A DNA stretch of 64,000 nucleotides from Bacteroidales bacterium (GTDB taxonomy: Bacteria; Bacteroidota; Bacteroidia; Bacteroidales; UBA932). A program made the translations under genes and the position numbers. Location: contig SUYQ01000005.1 of NCBI GenBank assembly GCA_015060325.1, positions 1 to 64,000 of the forward strand, given 5' to 3'. Shown in pieces: positions 53,619 through 63,185 of the stretch (positions are counted from its first letter, which is position 1; every line of letters starts with the position of its first letter). The notes beneath the pieces were generated by a model, which was not told the DNA's origin, made no database searches, and worked only from the letters and a program-made list of their open reading frames with translations.

Positions 53619-53682
53619 CGTCATGCCCGACCTGATCGGGCATCTGATGATATAGAGATTGCCGGTCAAGCCGGCAATGACG
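53619..53682. repeat. Palindromic repeat between purM and purH
   Basis: The element runs from CGTCAT to ATGACG and contains two inner inverted repeats: ATGCCCG/CGGGCAT and ATTGCCGG/CCGGCAAT. It begins right after the purM stop and resembles small dispersed palindromic elements of bacteria. Confidence 0.65.
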
Positions 53683-53698
53683 ATTCGAAAAATTATAC

Positions 53699-55261
53699 AT
53701 GACAACTAATATGAGAGCATTATTTTCAGTATCTGATAAGACCGGCGTGGTAGAATTCGCCAGTCAGTTAGTGGACCTCGGTTGGGAGATCATCGCAACC
53801 GGAGGAACAATGAAGCTTCTTCAGGAAGCAGGACTCAAGGTGATCAACATTAGCGAGATCACAGGTTTTCCAGAAATCTGTGACGGTCGCGTGAAGACCC
53901 TGCACCCGAAGGTGCACGGAGGCCTTCTTGGCCGTCGTGACCTCGACAGCCACATCGCTCAGCTTAAGGAGAATGGCATCGAGTTCATCGACATGGTATG
54001 CGTGAACCTCTATCCGTTCAAGCAGACCATCGCAAAGCCTGACGTGACCATGGAGGACGCAATCGAGAACATCGACATCGGAGGCCCTTCAATGCTCCGC
54101 TCGGCAGCAAAGAACTGGAGCGCAGTGACAGTAGTCTGCAACCCTGATAACTATGCAAAGATCATCTCTGAGATCCGCGAGCATGGAAACACCACCAAGG
54201 AGACCCGTCTCCAGCTTTCGGCAGAGGCCTATACTCACACTGCGGAGTATGACATGATGATCGCGACATATATGCGCAAGGCTGCGGGCCTGAACGAGAA
54301 ACTCTTCCTCGAGTACGACCTCAAGCAGGGCCTCCGCTACGGAGAGAACCCTCACCAGAGCGCGAAGTTTTATGCTACTCTCGAGAGCGTTCCGTTCTCT
54401 CTCGCGACAGCAGAGCAGCTTAACGGCAAGGAACTTTCATACAACAACATCCAGGACGCAAACGCTGCGCTCAACATCGTCCGCGAGTTCGATGCGCCGT
54501 TCTGCGTAGGCCTGAAGCATATGAACCCATGCGGCGCGGCTATCGGAACAGATGTGGTTGACGCATGGAAGAAGGCATATGAGGCAGACAAGGTCAGCAT
54601 CTTCGGCGGCATCGTAGCTGTCAACCGTGAGGTCAACAAGGAGGTTGCAGAGCTCATGAAGCCTATATTCCTTGAGATCATCATGGCTCCAAGCTTCACT
54701 CCAGAGGCTCTCGAGGTGCTCTGCACCAAGAAGAACCTCCGTCTCCTCAAGGTGGACATGTCCAAGGAGGAAGGCGGTCACAATCAGTATGTGAGCATGA
54801 ACGGAGGCATCCTCGTCCAGGAGCAGGACATCGAGACCAGGACGGTAACAGCAGACATGTGCGTGACTGAAGCGAAGCCATGCGAAGGTCAGCTCACAGA
54901 TCTTGACTTTGCATGGAGAATAGTCAAGCACGTGAAGTCAAATGCGATCGTGGTTGTGAAGAATGGTGCGACTCTCGGTGTCGGAGCAGGCCAGATGAAC
55001 CGTGTAGGCTCTGCAAAGATCGCTCTCGAACAGGCAGAGGCTGCCCTCAAGGAGGCTGGCAAGGATATCAGGAACGAGGCTCTCGTCCTCGGATCTGACG
55101 GATTCTTCCCATTCGACGACACTGTGACCATGGCTGCTGAATACGGCGTAAAGGCCATTGTCCAGCCAGGCGGTAGCGTGCGCGACGAAGATTCTGTCAA
55201 GAAAGCAAACGAGTGCGGCATCACAATGCTCTGCACAGGAATGCGTCACTTCAAGCATTAA
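53699..55261 (+). CDS. purH: Bifunctional AICAR transformylase/IMP cyclohydrolase
   Basis: This 520-residue enzyme makes the last two steps to IMP. The N-terminal IMP cyclohydrolase domain starts ALFSVSDKTGVVEFA and includes GRVKTLHPKVHGG. The transformylase domain carries the LKHMNPCG segment near residue 270 and ends with GGSVRDEDSVKKANE and CTGMRHFKH. Length is normal. The start is the ATG at 53699; an in-frame ATG lies four codons later. Confidence 0.95.
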   Translation: MTTNMRALFSVSDKTGVVEFASQLVDLGWEIIATGGTMKLLQEAGLKVINISEITGFPEICDGRVKTLHPKVHGGLLGRRDLDSHIAQLKENGIEFIDMVCVNLYPFKQTIAKPDVTMEDAIENIDIGGPSMLRSAAKNWSAVTVVCNPDNYAKIISEIREHGNTTKETRLQLSAEAYTHTAEYDMMIATYMRKAAGLNEKLFLEYDLKQGLRYGENPHQSAKFYATLESVPFSLATAEQLNGKELSYNNIQDANAALNIVREFDAPFCVGLKHMNPCGAAIGTDVVDAWKKAYEADKVSIFGGIVAVNREVNKEVAELMKPIFLEIIMAPSFTPEALEVLCTKKNLRLLKVDMSKEEGGHNQYVSMNGGILVQEQDIETRTVTADMCVTEAKPCEGQLTDLDFAWRIVKHVKSNAIVVVKNGATLGVGAGQMNRVGSAKIALEQAEAALKEAGKDIRNEALVLGSDGFFPFDDTVTMAAEYGVKAIVQPGGSVRDEDSVKKANECGITMLCTGMRHFKH

Positions 55262-55262
55262 T

Positions 55263-55695
55263 ATGAATTTCAGATCAATACTCAACTTAGTGCTGGCGGC
55301 AATCCCGTCAGCACTATTGCTATCTGCATGCAGTCAGGCGCAGCAGAGGCCTCTTGCGGAAGAAATCCTCTTCCAGACTGCAGCTCCGGACACTTGGGGA
55401 GACGAGTTAGTGCTTGTTGAGGGAACAGGCGTTCCGGCAACCATAGACTGCGGCCGTGGGCATATATTATAAAGAAGTGAAAGGTGGTGAGAACTCTGAA
55501 CAGATGGCTGCCAACTGGTGTGGACCATACAGAGTTACAGAGAAGCCGTCTGCTTACTCTACAATGATCCATCTCCAGAACAGGAATATCGGATTCTATT
55601 ACGAAGAGTGCGACAGCCTGAATACCTCCGGCTACGACATGGTGTACAAGGAACTTCCGCTTGACAGGATTACATCTGGAAATTACTTCAATTGA
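55263..55695 (+). pseudogene. Decayed lipoprotein gene, possibly sialidase-like
   Basis: A frame from the ATG at 55263 encodes a clear lipoprotein signal (LLSACSQ) but stops at 55472 after 69 codons. A second frame overlaps from about 55456 to 55695 and reads GIYYKEVKGGENSEQ, then AYSTMIHLQNRNIGFYYEE, and ends KELPLDRITSGNY. That ending resembles the last blades of BNR-type sialidases. A deletion or frameshift has apparently joined the start of the gene to its end, leaving about a quarter of the usual length. The family call is tentative. Confidence 0.55.
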
Positions 55696-55717
55696 TAATG
55701 CATTAGAAAAATCTTTA

Positions 55718-55725
55718 TATCTTTG
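55718..55725 (+). promoter_or_regulatory. -7 element of the ECF sigma factor gene
   Basis: TATCTTTG followed by C matches the consensus and lies 7 nt before the ATG at 55733. Transcription would start at or very near the ATG, so a leaderless or near-leaderless mRNA is possible. Confidence 0.5.
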
Positions 55726-55732
55726 CTTTAAT

Positions 55733-56302
55733 ATGAAAGATGATAAATCATTGATAGCCCGCTTGAATATGTCTGACAAGGCTTCTTTCGAAGTCTTGTA
55801 TGACAAGTATGTGGGCATGGTCTATGGTTTTATCAATTCTGTTCTGAAAAACGAGACGTTGGCAGAAGATCTTACTCAGTGGTGCTTCATGCAACTTTGG
55901 GAACACAGACAAACTATTTCAGCAGAGCGCAATCTTCCTGCATGGTTGTATGTAACTGCCCGCAATGCCGCATATAAGGAAATGCGCAGGCAGCTTGCTG
56001 CCGCCCGTTGCATAGACTCGTTTCCCAACGGCAGCGATGTCAATGGCTTTGAAGAAGCTGTCGGTTGTGATGCTCAGGTCATCATGCAGGAGATGAATAA
56101 AGTCATTGATACGCTTCCTGAATCAAGAAGACGTATTTTCATCATGAAGACGGTAGAGGGCAAGTCTATAGCACAAATTGCCGAAGAAATGAATATCTCC
56201 CCTAAAACGGTTGAGACTCAGATATATAGAGCGAAATCAACCTTAAAGGAACATGTTTCCAAATTACTCTATCTCGCTATAATCCTGACATTACAGTTAT
56301 AA
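55733..56302 (+). CDS. ECF-family RNA polymerase sigma factor
   Basis: This 189-residue sigma-70 factor of the extracytoplasmic-function type has region 2 (FEVLYDKYVGMVYGFINSVL, DLTQWCFMQLWEH) and region 4 (IDTLPESRRRIFIMKTVEG, ISPKTVETQIYRAK). With the FecR protein downstream it forms the usual trans-envelope regulator of a SusCD locus. The open frame starts at 55661, but the promoter covers those codons, so the ATG at 55733 is chosen. Confidence 0.9.
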   Translation: MKDDKSLIARLNMSDKASFEVLYDKYVGMVYGFINSVLKNETLAEDLTQWCFMQLWEHRQTISAERNLPAWLYVTARNAAYKEMRRQLAAARCIDSFPNGSDVNGFEEAVGCDAQVIMQEMNKVIDTLPESRRRIFIMKTVEGKSIAQIAEEMNISPKTVETQIYRAKSTLKEHVSKLLYLAIILTLQL

Positions 56303-56363
56303 ATTACATTTTTTTTAGATGTTGTTGTAAGGATTTTTCATATAAGTGGATACATTATATAGT

Positions 56364-57317
56364 ATGGATAAATATTCACTTTTGGAAAAGTTCTTTAGTG
56401 GACAGTCTACTGAAGAAGAAAATAATGTTCTGTCCAAGATCTTTAAGGATGGTGGAGAGGATATCTTTGATGAGTATTGCCGTAGGAAGTGGGCAGAGAA
56501 TGACTGTCGGATTCCTACATCAGTGAAGGCTAGAATAAAGCAGAGCCTTTTCACCAAGATGCCACGAGTGAGATGGAGACGTGTCATCGCATCTGCATCT
56601 GCTGTTCTTGCGGCTGCAGTCATTCTTTTCATGTGTATGCTTTGGAGCAGACCTTCTGAAAATGCTGCTCCGGAAATATTCGAGATCGTTGCAGAGCGCG
56701 GTCAAAAGAGTTCTGTCACTCTTCCGGACGGAAGCCGCGTCATGATCAACTCAGCCAGTACAATATCCTATACTTCGGACTACAATGTGAAGGAGAGGAA
56801 TGTGTTCCTTTCCGGTGAAGCCTATTTTGATGTCGCCTCAAACGCAGACATTCCATTTGTCGTACATGCTGATAAGGTTTCTGTCACAGCATTGGGAACA
56901 GAATTCAATGTAAAGGCTTATGCAGAGGATCCATATGTCGTGACAACTCTTGTCGAAGGAGGCGTCAGGACAGAGGCTGGAACTCAGTATGAACTGCTGA
57001 CCCGGGCGCAGGAGGCAAGCTACAATAAGGAGGCAGATGTCCTTTTGGCTTATGACGTGAAGGATATATCTCGTGCAGTGCCATGGATCCGCAATGAACT
57101 GTTGTTTGAGAATGAGTCTCTTGCTGATATTGCTGTGACCCTTGAAAGAATGTACAATGTCACTATAGTATTCGAGGATGAAGCTGCAAAAGGATATTCT
57201 TATACTGGTCTGATCCGAAACAATTCGCTTCAGAACGTCCTGGAACTGATTTCCAGCACATCCCCAGTCGGATACAAGATGAACTCCGGCATTATAAGAT
57301 TCTACATGAAACACTAA
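56364..57317 (+). CDS. FecR-family anti-sigma factor
   Basis: This protein of about 318 residues has a cytoplasmic N-terminal domain that should hold the sigma factor, one TM segment (about 78-98), a periplasmic FecR domain (AERGQKSSVTLPDGSRVMINS), and a C-terminal DUF4974-type domain (LADIAVTLERMYNVTIVFED). The signal would come from the SusC protein, which has an N-terminal STN domain. The ATG at 56364 is preferred to the GTG at 56346. Confidence 0.9.
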   Translation: MDKYSLLEKFFSGQSTEEENNVLSKIFKDGGEDIFDEYCRRKWAENDCRIPTSVKARIKQSLFTKMPRVRWRRVIASASAVLAAAVILFMCMLWSRPSENAAPEIFEIVAERGQKSSVTLPDGSRVMINSASTISYTSDYNVKERNVFLSGEAYFDVASNADIPFVVHADKVSVTALGTEFNVKAYAEDPYVVTTLVEGGVRTEAGTQYELLTRAQEASYNKEADVLLAYDVKDISRAVPWIRNELLFENESLADIAVTLERMYNVTIVFEDEAAKGYSYTGLIRNNSLQNVLELISSTSPVGYKMNSGIIRFYMKH

Positions 57318-57336
57318 AACACCCAAAATAGAAAAT

Positions 57337-60300
57337 ATGAAACACAACATCTTGAGACTTTCTGTCTGTGTGCTGCTTGCCTTCATCGGCATTCCTGCAT
57401 TTGCACAGGTTACGGTGGAGATCAATGACCTTCCGCTGACAGATGCTCTGAAACGTCTTGAAGAACAGAGTGGATATTCGTTCTTCTATAGCAATGCCTT
57501 GCCGGATAGAAATACTCCGGTGTCTGTAAAGGCGCATGACAAGGACATTACCTACGTAATGGATAGAATCCTGGAGGGACTGGATGTCTCTTACGAGCTG
57601 AAGAGTGACAAGCAGATCGCTTTATATGCCAAGCCTCAGGATTCTAAAACCAATTCTTTATCCCGAGTGGTGACCGGTGTGGTACGTGATACTGATGGAT
57701 ATCCGGTCATCGGAGCCGGAGTCATGGTGGTCGGTCAGACTTATGGAACTGTAACTGATGAAAATGGAAAATGGACTCTGGAACTGGATAATGGCGATGT
57801 CGATCTGGAGTTCTCTGCAATGGGATATAAGGCAGTGACATTATCTACTAAAGGAAAGAATGAGATGACTGTCGTCATGTCGACAGACACTCAGTTCCTC
57901 GACGAGGTCGTTGTGGTCGGTTACGGTACTCAGAAGAAGGTCAATCTCACAGGTTCCGTGTCCATGGTCAGCAGTGAAGATATGGTTTCACGCCCTTCTT
58001 CCAGCCTTGCTTCAGGACTTCAGGGTATGCTTCCGGGAGTAACCGTAGTCAATTCTTCGGGACAGCCAGGTGCCTCAAATACAACTATCCGTGTCCGTGG
58101 TATCGGTACAATCGGCAACGCCAATCCGCTCATTCTCATTGATGGAGTTGAGGGTGATATATCTGCTGTGAATCCTGAGGATATCGAGAGCGTGTCTGTG
58201 CTTAAGGATGCTGCTTCAGCTGCTATCTATGGCGCCCGTGCGGCAAACGGAGTCCTTCTGGTAACTACAAAGAAGACACAGTCATCGGGTTCAGAGCGTA
58301 CAAAGGTTACATTCGGAGCGTATTTCGGTTTCCAGACTCCGACCTGTCTCCCTGAAATGTGCGATGCTTTGGAATTCATGACTTTGGACAACGAAGCACG
58401 TGCGAATGTCGGAACAGCTGCAGCATGGACTGACACCGAGTTCAAGAAGGTGGAATCCGGCAGTGATCCTAACTATTTCGCAAATACGGACTGGATTTCT
58501 GAAGTGTTGAACAGATATGCACCTCAGCAGAGCTACAACCTTACATTGAGCGGTGGCGTCGGATCAAGCGGCTACATGCTCTCATACAGATATTTCGATC
58601 AGGATGGTCTCACAGTAGGTTCTTCTACAGGTGAACAGAGACACAACATCCGATTCAAACTTGATACAAAGCTTATCGACAGACTCACGCTGTCGTCAAA
58701 TGTCAGCTACACATCACGTAAGGTGACTTCTCCTGTCAATTCGCTTACAAGCGGCGGTGGTGCCATTTACACAGCAATGCGAATTGCTCCTAACGCTCCT
58801 GTCAGATATACAGATGGTACATGGGCATATGGCGGAGGTAACACCAACCCGGTGGCGATTCTCCAGGATGGCGGCCGCTCTCTTGATGCAACAGATGAAT
58901 TTTCTGTTCAGGAGACATTGAAACTGGACATCATCAAGGGATGGAGTGTGAGCGCAACATATAATCTTACATCGATAAACGGTCTGAGAGATATCCTTAA
59001 GAAGACAATCCGCTTTGTCAATCCTGAAGATAAGTCAGTATTCGACTATGCGTCTCCAAATTCACTCAAGAATATTGATCTTAAGAATACCCAGCAGACA
59101 TTTATTCTTCAGTCAAACTTCGACTTTACTTTTGGCAAGAACAACTTGAGTGGAGTTGTCGGTATGTCCCAGGAGTGGTATGAGGGCAGAAGCTTCAACG
59201 CATCCAGAACAAATCTCTCGACAGAAAAAGAACCTACTCTGAATCTTGGTGATGCAGGCACAATGAGTAATGAGGGCTCATATTCAAGCTGGGCTTTGCG
59301 TTCCGGATTTGCACGCGTAAGTTATAACTACGATGAACGCTACCTTGTTGAGGCGAATCTTCGTTACGACCTTTCATCACGTTTCCACAAGGACAACCGA
59401 GGTGGATTGTTCCCATCGGTTTCTGCCGGTTGGCGTCTATCTGAGGAGCCTTTCATGTCTTTCGCAAAGCCTTATTTTGACAACATCAAGTTCAGAGCGT
59501 CATGGGGTATGCTTGGCAACCAGTATGTGGGATCTTCAGACTATCCATATCTGTCTATTCTGCAGTCATTCACAGACGGACTTTCACTCATCGGATCTTC
59601 TGCAACAACAGGATATGTACAGTCGACACTGGCCAATCCAGACCTTACATGGGAGCAGATCAAGATGTTCGATGTCGGATTCGACTTGGCAATGCTTGAC
59701 AATCGTCTTACAATGACATTCGACTGGTACAACAAGAACACAGAAGGAATCCTTCTCAAACTCAACTACCCGGCTCAGATCGGTGCAACACCTTCAGAGC
59801 AGAATGTCGGCAAGGTGAACAACCGTGGTTGGGAGCTCGACCTCAACTGGAGAGAGCAGAGAGGTGACTTCTACTATGGTGTCGGTTTCAATCTGTCGGA
59901 TGTCCAGAACAAGATCGTCGACCTTGGTGGCAATGCTCCTGATTTGAGCGGCTATCAGGTACGCGTGGTAGGCAGCCCTATCGATGCATTCTATGGTTAT
60001 GTGGCTGACGGCCTTATGACTCCTGAAGACTTCAAGATCAGCGATACCAAGAACCACAACTACAGTCTTCCAAAAGTGCCGGTAATCCTTGGCAATGACT
60101 ATCAGCCAGGCGACATCAAGTACAAGGATATCAGCGGTCCTGACGGAGTTCCGGACGGACGTATCACTCCTGAGTATGACAAGGTGATCCTAGGCAGCAA
60201 CATTCCGCGTTACACATATAGCGCAAGAGGAGATTTCGGCTGGAAAGGTATTGATTTCAGCTTTGTAATCCAGGGTGTGGGCAAGTGTGACGGTTATCTT

Positions 60301-60693
60301 GAGGGAACAGCCCGTCATGCACTCCAGGATATGGCGGCCTATCCGCAGAAGGTTCACCTTGAGCGTTACAATGTGGTGACAAATCCAAATCCGAATGCTT
60401 CATATCCGCGCTTGACATACAACACAGGTTTCAACCAGACAACGTTCTCGACTTATTGGATGGAAGATGCTTCATATCTGCGTCTCAAGAATATCCAGTT
60501 GGGTTATACTTTCCCTGAAAAATGGATGAAGAAGGCCCGCATTGACAATCTTAGAATCTATGTTTCTGCTGACAACCTTTTGACAATCAGCAACTTCTTC
60601 TATGCGTACGATCCTGAGACACCGGTTTCCAAGGGTGGTTACTATCCTCAGGTGAAGACGGCTGTCATTGGACTTAACGTAACATTCAAATAG
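57337..60693 (+). CDS. SusC-like TonB-dependent outer-membrane transporter
   Basis: This 1118-residue outer-membrane protein imports oligosaccharides with TonB energy. In order: signal peptide (1-23), STN signalling domain (about 25-95), carboxypeptidase-regulatory-like domain (about 110-185), TonB box DEVVVVGYGTQKK (189-201), plug domain and beta-barrel. The STN domain shows that it is a transducer for the upstream FecR and sigma pair. SusD follows after 3 bp. Confidence 0.95.
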   Translation: MKHNILRLSVCVLLAFIGIPAFAQVTVEINDLPLTDALKRLEEQSGYSFFYSNALPDRNTPVSVKAHDKDITYVMDRILEGLDVSYELKSDKQIALYAKPQDSKTNSLSRVVTGVVRDTDGYPVIGAGVMVVGQTYGTVTDENGKWTLELDNGDVDLEFSAMGYKAVTLSTKGKNEMTVVMSTDTQFLDEVVVVGYGTQKKVNLTGSVSMVSSEDMVSRPSSSLASGLQGMLPGVTVVNSSGQPGASNTTIRVRGIGTIGNANPLILIDGVEGDISAVNPEDIESVSVLKDAASAAIYGARAANGVLLVTTKKTQSSGSERTKVTFGAYFGFQTPTCLPEMCDALEFMTLDNEARANVGTAAAWTDTEFKKVESGSDPNYFANTDWISEVLNRYAPQQSYNLTLSGGVGSSGYMLSYRYFDQDGLTVGSSTGEQRHNIRFKLDTKLIDRLTLSSNVSYTSRKVTSPVNSLTSGGGAIYTAMRIAPNAPVRYTDGTWAYGGGNTNPVAILQDGGRSLDATDEFSVQETLKLDIIKGWSVSATYNLTSINGLRDILKKTIRFVNPEDKSVFDYASPNSLKNIDLKNTQQTFILQSNFDFTFGKNNLSGVVGMSQEWYEGRSFNASRTNLSTEKEPTLNLGDAGTMSNEGSYSSWALRSGFARVSYNYDERYLVEANLRYDLSSRFHKDNRGGLFPSVSAGWRLSEEPFMSFAKPYFDNIKFRASWGMLGNQYVGSSDYPYLSILQSFTDGLSLIGSSATTGYVQSTLANPDLTWEQIKMFDVGFDLAMLDNRLTMTFDWYNKNTEGILLKLNYPAQIGATPSEQNVGKVNNRGWELDLNWREQRGDFYYGVGFNLSDVQNKIVDLGGNAPDLSGYQVRVVGSPIDAFYGYVADGLMTPEDFKISDTKNHNYSLPKVPVILGNDYQPGDIKYKDISGPDGVPDGRITPEYDKVILGSNIPRYTYSARGDFGWKGIDFSFVIQGVGKCDGYLEGTARHALQDMAAYPQKVHLERYNVVTNPNPNASYPRLTYNTGFNQTTFSTYWMEDASYLRLKNIQLGYTFPEKWMKKARIDNLRIYVSADNLLTISNFFYAYDPETPVSKGGYYPQVKTAVIGLNVTFK

Positions 60694-60696
60694 CAT

Positions 60697-62400
60697 ATGG
60701 TTATGAAAAAAATGATATACATACTTCTGTCGGTGGCAGCGATGGTCTCTTTTTCCTCATGCAATGATGACTTCCTTGACCGTATGCCAAAGGATGAAAT
60801 GACAGACGATAACTTCTGGCAGACTGAAGAGCATCTTGTCCAGGTGGCAAATACATTCACTGCCGCCCTTCAGGGAAAATATTGGCTGAACATTACAGAA
60901 ATCATGGCAGACAGTGCGCCATGGGCTGTAACCACAGCATTCCGTACAATTGGAGCCGGTAACTTTACAACAGAGACGTCTCAGATTAACTCTTTGTGGG
61001 TGACTGCATACACCGGTATCGGTCGAGTAAACTATTTCCTCAACAACTACAACCGTGCTGAAACAGTAAAGGAAGAGATCCGAGAGCGATATGCGGCAGA
61101 GGCATATTTCTACAGAGCATACAACTACTGGGTGCTTACGAGCTATTTCGGAGATGTTCCATATATTACAGATGAGCTCAGCGTTGAGTCTCCGGATGTA
61201 TACCGCGGAAGAGATCCAAGAAAGACGATCATCGAAAAGGTGACAAAAGACCTTGAGGACCACTATAAGAACCTTCCCGAGTACATTCCTGCAGCATCTT
61301 CTGAGTTCGGTCGAGTATCACAGTGTGCAGCACTTGCACTCCTCTCGAGAATATATCTCTACAATGGTATGTACGAGGAGGCAGCCGGCGCAGCTGAGAG
61401 AGCAATGAACAACTCTTACCATGAGCTTTATTCAACCGGTAATCCTGACGTCGACTATGTAAACCTCTTCAATTACACAGGTCGTGCATCGCGCAATGCG
61501 GCAAACAAGGAGACACTCCTTGCGTTCGTGTACAACTACGATCTTGGTGAGGCAGCAAGACAGTCACACAACCTTTCAAGAGAGTGCTGGGTGCCAGGTG
61601 ACTATGCCCGCTTCGTACCGACAAACAGCATGATTGAGGCATATCTGACAAAGGATGGACAGATCTGGGATCCTTCTACAGTAGATACATATGAAGATGT
61701 GTTCAAGGACAGAGATCCACGAATGGTTCAGTCAATCCTTGCTCCAGGCACTCCATGGGAAGGAGGTAAGAGCGGTGACCTTTTGAGCACTGATGACAAG
61801 ATCTATACATATCCGCTTCTGACAAACAACAAGACTGCAGCTATGACATATTCCGGATATTACATGAGAAAATATGTAGAGCCTTCTACAGTCAAGTATG
61901 TCGGTCATGATGACAACGACCTTGTTATGCTCCGCTACGCTGAGGTGCTCCTCAACTATGCAGAGGCTAAGGAAATGCTTGGACAGCTTACTCAGGCTGA
62001 TCTTGACAAGTCGATCAATCTGCTCCGCGATCGCGTCGGAATGGTGCATATGAAACTTTCACAGCTCCCTGCCGGCTCGGATATCAGGACTGAAATCCAA
62101 AGAGAGCGTCGTATCGAGCTCTTCTTCGAGGGACACCGCTATTTCGACATCATCAGATGGAAGCAGGGACATATTCTTGGAGAGGATCTTCTTGGCGTAA
62201 ACAAGAGATGGCTTGACCAGAGCAGACTTGCGGTAGACCTTGACAAGGACCTTACATGGCAGACAAAGGACGGACAACAGTATCTCCTTATTGAGACAGG
62301 ACGTACTTTCAATCCGGATAAGCATTACCTGCTCCCTATCCCATTCAAGCAGATGCAGCTCAATCCTAATCTTGCCCCTCAGAACCCAGGTTGGAACTAA
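60697..62400 (+). CDS. SusD-like glycan-binding lipoprotein
   Basis: This 567-residue lipoprotein (lipobox SFSSC) forms the lid of the SusCD complex on the cell surface. It has the usual helical TPR-like core (ALALLSRIYLYNGMYEEA near 215) and the C-terminal RRIELFFEGHRYFDIIRWK motif. The start may be the ATG at 60697 or 60703. The glycan cannot be deduced from it. Confidence 0.93.
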   Translation: MVMKKMIYILLSVAAMVSFSSCNDDFLDRMPKDEMTDDNFWQTEEHLVQVANTFTAALQGKYWLNITEIMADSAPWAVTTAFRTIGAGNFTTETSQINSLWVTAYTGIGRVNYFLNNYNRAETVKEEIRERYAAEAYFYRAYNYWVLTSYFGDVPYITDELSVESPDVYRGRDPRKTIIEKVTKDLEDHYKNLPEYIPAASSEFGRVSQCAALALLSRIYLYNGMYEEAAGAAERAMNNSYHELYSTGNPDVDYVNLFNYTGRASRNAANKETLLAFVYNYDLGEAARQSHNLSRECWVPGDYARFVPTNSMIEAYLTKDGQIWDPSTVDTYEDVFKDRDPRMVQSILAPGTPWEGGKSGDLLSTDDKIYTYPLLTNNKTAAMTYSGYYMRKYVEPSTVKYVGHDDNDLVMLRYAEVLLNYAEAKEMLGQLTQADLDKSINLLRDRVGMVHMKLSQLPAGSDIRTEIQRERRIELFFEGHRYFDIIRWKQGHILGEDLLGVNKRWLDQSRLAVDLDKDLTWQTKDGQQYLLIETGRTFNPDKHYLLPIPFKQMQLNPNLAPQNPGWN

Positions 62401-62401
62401 T

Positions 62402-63184
62402 ATGAAACGTATACTACTAGTAATAGCTTCGCTTTGCCTGCTGTGCGTGTCTGATCTGTATGCTCAGAAGACTGTCACCCTCAGGGTGATGTCCATGAAC
62501 ATCAGACAGGGCGGAGAGTATGCCGGCAACAAGTCTGAGCCGTACTCAGAACTGATAAACAAGTATCAGCCGGATGTGGTTGCTCTGCAGGAGGTAGACT
62601 ATAAGACTACACGCAACGGCAAGAGGGACTGGCTCAATGAGGTCGCCATGCAGACAGGTATGTTCCCGTATTTCTGCAAATCGATTACTTATCAGGGCGG
62701 AGGATTCGGAACAGCGCTTCTTTCCAAATATCCTTTCTATAAATGTGAGAAGACTATTTTCTCACATAAGGATACAAGAGAGGACAGATCGACAGGATGG
62801 ATTTATGTCCAGCTCCCTTGTGGAGAATCTGTGAGAGTCGGCGTAGTTCATCTTTCGCTTGAGACATCACAATTGACAATTCAGCATTTTGCGTCCATCA
62901 ATAAGGCATTCTTTGCAGAGGATACAACGACCCCGTCTCTTTTGATAGGAGACTACAACGCCGCAAATGGAAGCGATGCCATCAATTATGTGAAGAACAA
63001 ATGGCAGGATGTTATTCCTGATCTGGGATTTACCATCCCGACTTCAGGACCTACAACCCAGCTTGATTATGTGATGGGCTATCCTAAAGGAGCCTGGACA
63101 TGCACAGGTCATGAGGTTATTGCCAGAGAAGATATGTCGGACCACTGTTTCATCGTAGCTGATGTTCAGATAACAATCGAGTAA
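62402..63184 (+). CDS. Exported endonuclease/exonuclease/phosphatase-family protein
   Basis: This 260-residue protein has an N-terminal signal peptide (ends near DLYAQ) and an EEP fold. Catalytic motifs are in place: MSMNIRQGG, VVALQEVDY, LSLETS, IGDYNAAN, TQLDYVMG and MSDHCFIVAD. The substrate could be DNA, a phosphodiester or a phospholipid such as sphingomyelin. Its place directly after SusD suggests a role in processing the material taken up by this locus. Confidence 0.87.
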   Translation: MKRILLVIASLCLLCVSDLYAQKTVTLRVMSMNIRQGGEYAGNKSEPYSELINKYQPDVVALQEVDYKTTRNGKRDWLNEVAMQTGMFPYFCKSITYQGGGFGTALLSKYPFYKCEKTIFSHKDTREDRSTGWIYVQLPCGESVRVGVVHLSLETSQLTIQHFASINKAFFAEDTTTPSLLIGDYNAANGSDAINYVKNKWQDVIPDLGFTIPTSGPTTQLDYVMGYPKGAWTCTGHEVIAREDMSDHCFIVADVQITIE

Positions 63185-63185
63185 T

